This document shows, piece after piece, positions 12,960 through 22,450 of a stretch of DNA of 64,000 bases. The notes below the pieces were generated by a model. It did no database searches, had not been told where the DNA came from, and worked only from the letters and a program-made list of their open reading frames with translations. How positions within the stretch are numbered: the stretch's first letter is position 1; every line of letters starts with the position of its first letter. Position numbers and translations under genes: made by a program. The stretch covers positions 123,118 to 187,117 of the forward strand of contig JABTTQ020003422.1 in the NCBI GenBank assembly GCA_016081115.2, read 5' to 3'. This DNA comes from Rehmannia glutinosa. Lineage: Eukaryota > Streptophyta > Magnoliopsida > Lamiales > Orobanchaceae.

Positions 12960-13850
12960 TGCTTTGCTCACTTCCCACCGGTTTTCGCAGATTTTGCAAT
13001 CCCCGCAAGGAATTCGTGAACATGGATTGTTGAACCAGAATCAATCCACCATGTGTTATGATTAACATCAATCATATTGGATTCATAACAAACAAATGAA
13101 AGTTGAGTACCTTTCTTTTCAAGCCACTTCAAGAATTTAGGGCAATTCTTCTTTATGTGCCCTTTCTTTTTGTAAAAGTGGCACTTGCCTTCTTTCTTGA
13201 TGTCCTTCTCGGGAGGAATCTTGTCATTTCCCTTGTCATTGGCCTGATTTTGCTTTTTTTTTTTCCCGATGTTATTGCCATATTCACTTTCTCACCCTCC
13301 TCCATAGCCAATCGTCCCTCATCCCGAACACACATGGTCATAAGTTCATTTATTGACCATTTGTCCTTATGTGTGTTATAGGAGATCTTAAAAGGACCAT
13401 CTTTGTGGAGGAGAGTGCACAAGATAAAGTGAACCAAAGAAAGAATCGACATCTCCACTCCTCATTCGCATGATATGCTCACGCACACCTCTAATCCGTA
13501 AGCTTTATGGATGAGAACTCGCATTATTAGGGTGCTAGCCAATGCTTTGTCGAAGACACAAATCGATCATCAATTGCCTTCAATAAGGCACGAACATTGT
13601 CATATTGCTCGATCGAGCCCCTAATCCCATTAGATATTTTGGTCTTTATGAACATAACACGAGACGATTAATCGCTCCCATTTTTCATAAAGATCAACTT
13701 CATTTGGGATGCTATTTTCGATTATAGCAGGGGGTTCATCTTTCCCGATAGCATAGTCAATGTCCATCCACCCTAAATGGAGAAGAATTCTCTCCATCCA
13801 AATCTTATAATTGTCCCCATTGAGCTCGGGAACATCAAATTTCATATCGG
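12960..13850 (-). pseudogene. Copia gag with zinc knuckle and protease active site (broken)
   Basis: The gag start is a 71-codon frame at 13630-13845 (MKFDVPELNGDNYKIW), a typical plant copia capsid opening. Around 13150-13200 the minus strand encodes a zinc-knuckle-like CHFYKKKGHIKKNC, in which the second Cys of the usual C-x2-C-x4-H-x4-C is Tyr. This is followed near 13040 by the protease active site WWIDSGST. The regions are separated by frameshifts, so no functional Gag is predicted. Confidence 0.8.
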
Positions 13851-13899
13851 GAAGTTAACGGGTTGAATAACTCGCATATAACATAAACATACTCACATT

Positions 13900-15201
13900 A
13901 TCAAATTTGAAGCTATTTTAAACCATATAACATATTTTACCAATGCAAATCATGTTGAAATATGAATCTAGAGACATAAAACTTGCCTGTGGGCTAAAGT
14001 TTCAACTCAATTAGATTCACTTTAACTTTATGACAAAACTATCAAATTATATCCCTTTTTCTAATCCATGTGGGTAAATTAGAAAATATAATTTGATATT
14101 TTATCATGGTCAATTATATAAATACAATAAAATTTCTGTGGGATAAATTTTATCATATTGCATATAATTTCCACAACTTATGTCTAAATTCACATGTGAT
14201 CATAAATACCAACTTAATATATAATTTTTATTTATAAAAGATGTTGTGGCTACTCTTTAAAATAAAAATTATATTAACCACTTAGACATTTATCTTAATG
14301 AGAATTAGATTTTACAAATTCTGCAATATCCAAGTCAAAATGATATGCAAAATTTTCTAATTAAAATCTCGTAAACATAAATTGCATGATTATTCAAAAT
14401 ATCATACACTTAAATAATTTATATGCATTAAAACATTAAGCATATATGAACATTAATAATATTCGAATATCACAAAAAGTATTTAATAGTGTATTAAACT
14501 AATTCGGATGAAGTTCACATTATTTAATGTTATGCCCAAACCGATCGTGAGGCGTTATATGTATCATAAATTGAATGTCAATCACAAATAATGTTTCGGT
14601 GCAATTGGTTATAATGCACTAGCCAATGTTTGACCACCGGGTTCGAAACTAAGCTGCTGCATTTTATTTTTTTGAAAAATTCTTTTTCTTTAAATGGCCG
14701 ATCAAAGAGGAAATAAGTTAAATAGACTAAGCGGTAATTTGTATTGAAGAAAACGAATAGCCACGATTGGTTAGACCATATGCCAAAATTGGTCCACCAG
14801 GTTCGAATCCTCCATGCAAAGCAATTCAACATTTATCAAGGGGATATATGATCTATAAAGAAAGCGTGCTATCGTAAGGTTCTTAGTCCCGCTTCTTTTT
14901 CCTGACCTTTTAGGACTCATTCTACCATATATATATATATATATTATTATGTTTTAACTCTTTATTATCTGTCTTCATCATAGAATAACCAATCGTTGAA
15001 GATGAATTCCAAAAAATGAGATTTAGGTCTGTTCGAAAATGGACTCCGGACTCAAAAAAATAAATAAAATTTATAAATCCAACTCCAAACCGGATGAAAT
15101 CAGACTTTTATACGACCAAATTTTTGAACATATGAACAATCAACAAAAAATCATATATTCGAAAAAGCAAGGCAAAGAATAAACTCACTCACGATACCAA
15201 A
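13900..15201 (-). other. Long untranslated leader of the copia element
   Basis: About 1.3 kb between the 5' LTR and gag, AT-rich and without protein-like frames. It contains a duplicated tRNA-like motif on the opposite (plus) strand at 14604-14810, listed separately, and an (AT)n run at about 14925-14943. Confidence 0.6.
14604..14810 (+). repeat. Duplicated tRNA-like A/B box unit (dimeric SINE-like)
   Basis: Two similar units of about 45 bp lie about 160 bp apart. Unit 1 runs from ATTGGTTATAATGCAC (14604) to GGTTCGAAAC (14640-14649). Unit 2 runs from ATTGGTTAGACCAT (14766) to GGTTCGAATCC (14800-14810), a perfect RNA polymerase III B box. Both have CCACC(A/G) just before the B box. The orientation is opposite to the host copia element. 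No complete cloverleaf is visible, so these are not called as tRNA genes. Confidence 0.5.
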
Positions 15202-15578
15202 TGAAAGTCTAAAGCCAATTTAATCATGTTTCTACAACACAAAAGAAACATGTATGCGGAAGCTTAAAATCAATCAACATACCTCCGGCCATTGCTTTTT
15301 CTACGATCGAAATATGGATGTTTTCCATGGATTTCACTTGTCTCCTCTCAACAATAGATGGTGTATTTTTTATGTTAGAGTGACAAGAGGACCCATGGAT
15401 ATCTCCTTATATATTGTTATTTTCCCATCAAAAATAACACCTCTCACATGTAACCACTTACATTAATATTGAACCATCTATGAACATTTAGTTTCATTAA
15501 TGTAACAATGCATTAACATGGGTTGTAACCCATATGCATTAATGTTACAATTTGTAACTCATAATACTAAATGTTACA
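15202..15578 (-). repeat. 5' LTR of the copia element (377 bp)
   Basis: Plus-strand boundaries TGAAAGTC...ATGTTACA, followed by AAATA at 15579-15583. It aligns with 9222-9602 over its whole length. Confidence 0.92.
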
Positions 15579-15583
15579 AAATA

Positions 15584-16110
15584 TTCTTTTTGTTGTGTAC
15601 GATACGCCTTTTTCAATGGGGTGATATTGTAGAGAGAGATATCAATATATATATATATATATATATATATCAATCCAATATCTTAGTTGATTCCTCGATG
15701 GGAGAAGTTTCTAGATAAACCTCATCTAAATAATACTCCCTATTATCTCAAATATGGATGCAACCTAATTGCACCAAATAGTAATTAATTACTAATTTAA
15801 CCTCATGAGATTCTTTGAAAGTCTCATTATATATTAGAAATATTATTCTTTGGATAAGATGAATCCAGTGTGAATAATAAAAAAGTATTGAGTAGGTCGT
15901 TTTTTGGCCATTCTCATCAAACAAAAATATTTTTAGGCATTTTTCTAAATACATGTTTTTTAGAATTTTGACATGTAAAATTCTCAAATGTCTCTTAACC
16001 CATTAAACCCTTTCGAGTCACACAAGCACATTCATCAACTTCATAACTCGACATTCAAAATTTGGGCAAAAAATCTTATGCGACAATTTGCAAAAATAGA
16101 ACCTACGGTG
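15584..16110. other. Gene-free spacer with (AT)n microsatellite
   Basis: An (AT)n tract lies at about 15644-15670. No other gene or repeat was recognised. Confidence 0.6.
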
Positions 16111-16115
16111 ATTAT

Positions 16116-17153
16116 TGTTGATTACAATGTTAGAATCGGGATTGCCTTCAAAATGGTAAATTACGTAAGCAGAAGATTACAAGAAACTAAATTAGCTATT
16201 ACAAAAGTAGAACTTTCAAAAGCCGAGTCGAGACGATCTCTTTCCGCAAAGCAATTACGCCCCGACTAGTGCTCACGGTCGACATATTGCTTCCAAAGAT
16301 GAAACGGCTTACGTCTTCGTGTAGTAGCACCACTAACACGTGAAGCTCCTTCGAACTAGAAGATGTTGAAGATAGTTCTTTGGACTTTATGTGTAGAATG
16401 CAGAAAATAGCTTTTGGAGGTGTATGAAATGCTATGAATTTTCTGTGTATTTATGCAATGCACAACAATGAATTTATATACAACCAATACTTGCAGGAGA
16501 TAACAAAAAAGTTGTGGGCATTAATCCAATTGTAACACCCCACTACTCCATAACAGACAAGTAGTGGGCTCTTTTCAGATGATCACTACTGTAGGAGTTA
16601 ATAACTCCAACAGTCACACGAATCTGGACACATACAATGTCCAGATTCATTGGGCTTCAACAGGCACTCGAATCGGGCCAAGCCCGTTTTGAGTGGTAAA
16701 ACTTTAGTGGACCTGGACAAGGGCCCAATAGGGTCGGGCGGCCCAAGGCCCATGCCCATGCCTAGGCCCTGGCCCTGGCCCAGCCGGCCGGGCGCGCGCG
16801 CGCTCGTGTGGCCCACTTGTGATCATCCACTTGTGTTATAGTTTATACAACAAATAACACGTTCTAGTAAATAAACTAGGATAAGCTATGATTTGTATTC
16901 CATGTGGGATAAGGCAAAAGTCTTTCATTTCTCTTTACATAATCTTTACATAATGCCCATTTATGTGGCTACCTTCGTGTATTAATTTCTCACTCACCGA
17001 AATTGGTTTTGAGAAATAAAAATACTATGAACATCTACTTGGAATGTAAATTAATAATATATAATTTAATTCCTCCAAAATTAAATTCTTAGCCACCGAA
17101 AATTTGGTCAAAGTCGGGACAACGCCCACTTTCTCAAACCCAAATTTCCAACA
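16116..17153 (-). mobile_element. Solo LTR, probably copia, about 1.04 kb
   Basis: On the minus strand it begins TGTTGGAAATTTGGG (plus end 17153) and ends ATCAACA (plus start 16116, TGTTGATT), giving TG...CA ends. Flanks are ATTAT (16111-16115) and ATTGT (17154-17158), a 4-of-5 match to a target-site duplication. A TATA box (minus strand TATATAAAT, plus 16472-16480) lies in the right place for an LTR promoter. A very GC-rich stretch (about 16720-16810, GGCCC and GCGCGC words) sits in U3. No primer binding site follows, so it appears to be a solo LTR. Confidence 0.65.
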
Positions 17154-17158
17154 ATTGT

Positions 17159-17797
17159 ATCGATGGGCAAAAATCTTATTCCATTAGTTCCTTTTGTTTA
17201 TTGAGTTAGTTAGTTTATAGTTATGCAGGCTATGATTTCTTGTTAGATTTGAAGAAATTTTACGGTTTAGACAATTTAGGTTTTGATTGAAAACCTTGTT
17301 GCATCGTTAATGGTGATTGGGGTGAATAAGGAAGATGACAAAGATTTTCATCGCATAACTCGATATCTAGTTATTGTAGTCCGATATCAAGTTATATGAG
17401 TTTATATCTAATAATGTTTGTTTTCATAGAACGTGCTTAAAATCTTGTTCTCGATTATACATCGAGTTAAATATAATCGGATATCTAGTTTTTAGCTTTT
17501 ACTACGGCGTTGGTCAAACCAACTGCTCAATCTTGTCACTTATTATAACCTATTATTTTGTTTTTCTCTAAAAAACTTTAAATTTACATAATTTATTTGT
17601 TTCAAATCCGTTTTGCATGTATAATATATCAAATTAATTAATCTTCTTTTTCGAGATATATAATTCAATACCAATATTGCATTAACAAAAACGAAAAATC
17701 TGATTCAAATTCTTTTAAAAAGTTTGAAATAGAGAGTAAGAGATATAGAATGGTAAGTGAAAAAAAGAGAAATAGACCTAATATCAAACAAAGATGC
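17159..17797. other. Gene-free AT-rich stretch
   Basis: Short ATCTAGTTAT-type words recur at 17360-17490. No gene was recognised. Confidence 0.5.
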
Positions 17798-18013
17798 TAC
17801 GGATGAGATCTTCTATTCCGAATGGTGTTTCATCTCCTATTACATCAAGACGGATGATTGCGGCGTGTATAGAAATTACCATATTAATTTTAAAGCATAA
17901 ATCAAGCTTCTAGCATATTTGCTTTTAATATGGTAGTTTCTATACACGTGGCAATCATCCATGCGTGGAATAGGAGATGAAAACCGCGTTTTGGAATAAA
18001 GATCCCATCCGTA
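17798..18013. mobile_element. Foldback MITE with inverted repeats of about 85 bp
   Basis: The left arm runs from TACGGATGAGATC to TATAGAAATTACCATATT (about 17798-17890). It pairs with the right arm running from AATATGGTAGTTTCTATA to GATCCCATCCGTA (about 17930-18013), with few mismatches. The loop is about 40 bp. The RNA would form a long hairpin. No clear target-site duplication was identified. Confidence 0.75.
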
Positions 18014-18246
18014 CTAAAAGGGTATGAATTCTTTTGTTATACCAAAATGGCTAAAAAAGATTAGTTTTAAAAAATGACGCAACAAAAATCTCGCACTCAA
18101 TTGCTTATGAAACAAATTAAACAAGCGAAAGCATTTTTATTTATTCATGATAAAGTGGCATACATAACATAACATGGATGGCCTTCCACATTTATCTCAG
18201 TAGGACAAGAAAGCCATAGGCTAGGATTCATACATGTTACTCATGA

Positions 18247-19011
18247 TCAAATAACTTGGGAGATTAATAATTCCTCGGGCGCGCACGGCGGCGGTGCCGT
18301 TACACACGCCGAATTTATAGCTGAACTATAGCCTTGAGTATCCCAAAGACTGTTCCACAAAGATTACCCCTCCATAATTTGGGAAGACCTAATCACCGGC
18401 AAAATCTCATTGACGACCAAAATGGGCGGAATGAATCCGATACCCTCCCGGAGAGACGGCAAGCCCAAGAAAATTTGACTACTCGCGGGATTCTCGATTC
18501 CACCACCTCCACACCGCTACAACCATGGAGACGCTCGTGTAATCAAAACGTGGATTTTTGTAAAATCGCAGCCAAATGTAGTCGAAAAGCCGGTCATAAT
18601 AGCATCATCCATGACATGATTTAAAGGGGAACACGCTGGGCCGCGAGATAAGTAGACCTTTCTATGCGGTGTCAGAACTTGACGGGGCCCGACAAGGTCA
18701 TCCCGACAAGACGGCACTTGGGAGTTCAATATCAAGGTCCACGCCATTTAAAGGAGTGGGGCCGAGGGGCCAAACATAGCCAGGATCGATCGCTTTAAGA
18801 AAGTGTTCCATAGATAATTAGCCACTTCTCTTGCGTCTTCGAGGAGAATAGAGGTGTAATTCCCTATCTTGCCACCAAGTGATAGCATCACTTGGATGCC
18901 TGATCTGCGCGAACTCGATTTCGGAGCTTAAGCCCGTGCGGGTCCCCGACAGGGATCACAATGGCGGTCAAGTTTAGGGACGGGGATTTGGCCACCGCTA
19001 GAAGGTGGTCA
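18247..19011 (-). pseudogene. Class III chitinase copy A, 3' part (separated from its 5' part by a CACTA insertion)
   Basis: Read on the minus strand, this continues the chitinase begun at 25651. Across frameshifts one sees MLSLGGKIGNYTS (substrate-site strand of GH18), NYLWNTFL, NGVDLDIE (catalytic DxxDxDxE region, first Asp replaced by Asn; plus about 18726-18750), KVYLS, and then FLGLP and INEILPVIRSS-like segments near the C terminus. Several 1-2-bp gaps destroy the frame. Class III plant chitinases are secreted GH18 enzymes that hydrolyse fungal chitin and act in defence or in vacuolar or apoplastic spaces. The pseudogene reading is secure because coding is interrupted by 6.4 kb of transposon as well as frameshifts. 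The stop used here is TGA at 18247-18249, in line with the closely similar 3' end of copy C. Confidence 0.88.
19009..19011. repeat. Target-site duplication TCA (left) of the CACTA element
   Basis: TCA precedes CACTACTAC at 19012 and is repeated at 25456-25458 after TTCTTGTAGTG. A 3-bp duplication is the hallmark of CACTA insertion. Confidence 0.88.
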
Positions 19012-19029
19012 CACTACTACAAAAATCCG

Positions 19030-19530
19030 ATAGACACCGGTTTTAAACCGGTGTCTATTAGTAAAACAACTTAGGTGTTAAAGCGGCTGGTGTTAAAAGT
19101 CTGTATTTTTGACACGGTTTTAAACCGGTGTTGTTTTTGAAAGACACCGGTTTTAAACCGGTGTCTATTAGTAAAACAACCGGTGTTAAAACCACTGGTT
19201 TTAAAAGTTCGAACTTTTTGACACGGTTTAAAACCGGTGTCTTTTCTTGAAAGACACCGATTTTAAACCGGTGTCTATTAGTAAAATAACCGGTGTTAAA
19301 ACCTTTGGTGTTAAAAGTCTGAGCGTTTGACACCGGTTTAAAACGGTGTCGTTTCCTAGAAAGACATAGGTTTTAAACCGGTGTCGTAGATATAAAATAT
19401 CCGCTTTCAAAGGCCTGGCGTTAAAAGTTTATGTATTTGACACCGGTTTGAAACCAGTGTCATCAAAAGACACTGTATCAAAACATTGGTTTAAAACCGG
19501 TGCCGTTTCATCAAAAGACACCGGTCCAAA
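19030..19530. repeat. Left subterminal repeats of the CACTA element
   Basis: A cluster of palindromic and direct motifs built on GACACCGG, TTTTAAACCGG and CGGTGTC. Such repeats are normally the binding sites for the CACTA transposition proteins. Confidence 0.85.
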
Positions 19531-20394
19531 TCTGCAAAAAATCCATATAAATAACAAAATTTATTAAAAACTCCAGTTCTAGTAACAATTATAAGTTCAC
19601 TACCAATTAAACATGAAATCCATTAATACTAAAGTCACCAATAGCCAAAATCCAACAAAAAGTACTAGTAGCGAAGTTTCCTTTCGATAAAACAACTATA
19701 AACTCATAATCCAATTAATTCCATCAACCAACAAAAAGATCAGAATTCACTAAAGGCAACAAAATCCATATGATCAACATAGCTCGTATCATTCAATCTT
19801 TCAAAAATTCTCAAGCTTCTCCTACTCTTTAAGTCTTTAACCTTGTTTCTCGTCACGAAGCTCATTCATTCTTCTCATTTTCTACAAACATACAAACAGA
19901 GTTGAATGATTTAGCCATCAGTTATTAACTTATTTGCATCATCCATCAGAAATGGTCACATAATAGTACACTAACAAGTCATGGAACACGACAGAAATAA
20001 TAATGACTCAAAATCAAAAGTATGGCCGATTATGAAGGCTTTTGTGCATGTAGGGTCAAATAACAGGTGTCTCTATATTATGAATAAAAAGTGCAAGCAC
20101 CTATACAAAACAAAAATTGAACTCAGCACAGGAAAAAAATAATAATAATAAAGCGCCACTATTCCTAAAAATTCTTTAAAAGTCCCTTTAATTTTTCCCA
20201 ACTGAGTTGTCAAATTTCTGAGCCTACACATTCAAAGTCCTACAAATAGAACATATAAGCAATGTCATTCAAGGGAACATGTAATGAGCCTACATATTCA
20301 ACATCATGGCATCACTTTAACACTGATGAATCAAAGATCATAATGATCCAATGCATACTATTTACATATTTAATAATCATCCAACTATACCTAC

Positions 20395-20453
20395 CTTGAT
20401 CATCGCGTTCAAATCTCTGTGAGTGAGACTTTTGATAATAAGCACTTCATCAT
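20395..20453 (-). pseudogene. Possible captured exon of unknown gene
   Basis: On the minus strand the segment is preceded by TTGCAG and followed by GTAGGTAT, good acceptor and donor signals. One frame is open through it (DEVLIIKSLTHRDLNAMIK). The protein is not recognised. A further possible terminal exon lies at 19843-19881 (KMRRMNELRDEKQG then stop). These could be a third captured gene fragment or part of the transposon's own non-coding sequence. Confidence 0.35.
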
Positions 20454-20779
20454 CTGCAACAAAATAACTATTAGAATAGGCACAGACAATTTCTTCATGA
20501 AGCTGATGGAACTGGAATAACCATGTTTAAAAAATTCAGACTAAAGTATCTTAATAACCATGCAAGATAAAAAAAAATCAAAAGAAAATCGATAACATGT
20601 TTCTAAGACAATGAAATCTCACATAGTTAGTATCAAGTAATTACTCCAAATCAGATATGTAAGCATGATGATATCATTTTGCTATAATCTACACATAAGA
20701 AAGTACAGTAGAGTAATATTCTCCATACTTTCCAACCAACACCAATGAGATCACTAAAGTCGACCAATTTATTTTCAGG

Positions 20780-21000
20780 ATAATTACATAAGCCACCCCT
20801 GAGGTTTCGGTTAATTACAAAAAGGACCACAAGTTTTAGAAAACTACAAAAAAATGCCGTGAGGCTTGGTTCTCAATATTATACTTTACCACCTTCATAA
20901 GTAAAAACATTTCAAACACCCCCTTAAATTTGTAAAAATAATACAATTAACCCTAACTTTTAATACAAAATCAAACCTCAAAGGGTTCTTGTAATTTTCA
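20780..21000. repeat. Dispersed repeat fragment with GATAATTACA-type ends
   Basis: GATAATTACATAAGCCACCC with following TTAATTACAAAAAGGACC resembles the stretch at 28610-28690 (GGGATAATTACAAAAACTATCC). The two look like copies of a dispersed plant repeat. The function is unknown. Confidence 0.4.
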
Positions 21001-21126
21001 AGCATCTATGAGTTTTTTGTAATTTTGAATAATCTGACAAGTTCTTATTTACACTACAAATAAATATCAGAAGTTACCAGCAAGAGAACTTCACAGTAAT
21101 AGCATAAAAATGCTGATGAAAAGCAC

Positions 21127-22171
21127 CTAGCAACATAGAAGACTGCATTTTCAAGCACTAACAGCTTGTTAGCACAACCAATAGCCAGAGCTCCACCAGA
21201 GCCACCTTCGCCCGCGACAATTGAAACAATTGGTACTCTCAGACCGAACATGGTCGTTAAATTCTGAGCTATTGCTTCCCTCTACATATAAAAGCACAAG
21301 CAGTTAACTTGCAGGCTTCGGTCATTAACAGGGACTTTGCGTTAGTGAATCAATATACAGTACTTGGCCTAGTTCCTCAGACCTAAGATCCGCATACGCC
21401 CCTGGAGTGTCGTGCAATGTTTACACGTTGTATAGGGGCCAGATGCGTGTACAGATCCTTTAGAGCCTGCAATCAACATGGTAAGAAAATAATAAAAATG
21501 GCAGCAAACATCAGAGTAATACGAAAATGAAATTACTAGTTGAGATGATAGATTTTGTTTCCTAAGATCATGATAAAATAGTAGAGGCAAAAATATTGTG
21601 TTTGTGATAGAATGGTAAGAGGAAAGGAAACAAGAGCAGAAAGAACATATTACTGACTAAACCTATTGATATTTATTCTCCAGTGAAATAATTTGACCAC
21701 TAAAATCCAGACCAGTTTCATTGGCCATCTTTTGCACCTGTATCAAGGAGAGAGAAACGACTGAACCAAGTGATCACCTTTTCTATGCGAGGAGTTTATG
21801 TTCACAAATGAATCAGAGAAGTTTAAATTAGTCGTACATCAATTATTTTTTTCTGCAGATCCATCAGAGGTTTCTCAAAATCCAATGTAACTGGCTTTGG
21901 CTTCTCTTTCAAAGGCTTAAAAGGTGAGAGATGGGTAAGGACTCCACCTTTACAATCAAGTCGGGATCTTCTGGCCATGGATATTCATGCTTCTTCACTT
22001 TCCTAACCTTTGCAGATATAGTGAAGTCTCTCATTTTTGCTCCTAGCTGCGACCTTCCAAGGGCTCAAGTGGCACACCACACGCACCATTACTCGAGCTC
22101 CTAAGAAGATCCGATGCAGTAGGTTTGGAAGCTAAATTCCCAGTGAATGACACTGGAGATTGTGAATCTTC
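21127..22171 (-). pseudogene. accA: Captured fragment of plastid acetyl-CoA carboxylase carboxyltransferase subunit alpha
   Basis: Four minus-strand exons appear in the family's order. Exon a (22171-21838) holds the end of a transit peptide (ASDLLRSSSNGACGVPLE) and the start of the mature protein (KVRKVKKHEYPWPEDPD, then GGVLTHLSPFKPLKEKPK after a frameshift). Exon b (21737 to about 21665) is QKMANETGLDFSGQI. Exon c (21466-21364) begins LKDLYTHLAPIQRVNIARH and then jumps to GAYADLRSEELGQ; roughly 100 codons are missing at that join and the frame shifts. Exon d (21281-21127) is MFGLRVPIVSIV followed by GEGGSGGALAIGCANK, part of the acyl-CoA/biotin carboxyl-transfer site, and LLVLENAVFYVA. The intact protein transfers carboxyl groups to acetyl-CoA in plastid fatty-acid synthesis. 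Here the C-terminal half is absent. Confidence 0.9.
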
Positions 22172-22450
22172 TTGAAAGAGAAGAAAAGATAGGACCATTT
22201 CAGAAAATCAATAAAATAGTGAAACCAAGAGAAACAAATCGTGGAACCATCTGAGAAAATTGAGGATCGAAGTTCAGCAAATTTATGATTCTAGGGAAAA
22301 CTTTCATCCATGTGGCTTGTATGCATGCAACAGAATTCTTAGGCAAGAAAATTGCCTAAGGCGAAGCATTAAAATGTTGGAGAGAGGAATGTACACATAT
22401 ATTCAGTAGCTATGAGCTAGTGTCATAGGATGATTGCGCAGATAAACGTA

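Larger units (their letters stand above)
9222..15578 (-). mobile_element. Complete Ty1/copia retrotransposon, coding region decayed
   Basis: Two LTRs in direct orientation (9222-9602, 15202-15578) enclose gag, protease, integrase, reverse transcriptase and RNase H remnants, all on the minus strand in the copia order (integrase before RT). The element is 6357 bp and flanked by a perfect AAATA duplication. The polypurine tract on the minus strand is CACCAAGTGGGAGAA (plus 9603-9617). The minus-strand primer binding site starts TGGTATC (plus 15193-15199), matching the 3' end of initiator tRNA-Met for only about 7 bases. The LTRs differ by roughly eight substitutions plus a few short gaps by eye, yet the coding region has many frameshifts. 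A leader of about 1.3 kb separates the 5' LTR from gag. Confidence 0.92.

Noticed and set aside
14800..14810. Functional tRNA gene at 14766-14830
   Set aside because: There is a perfect B box, but no acceptor or anticodon stem can be drawn, so it is treated as SINE-like.
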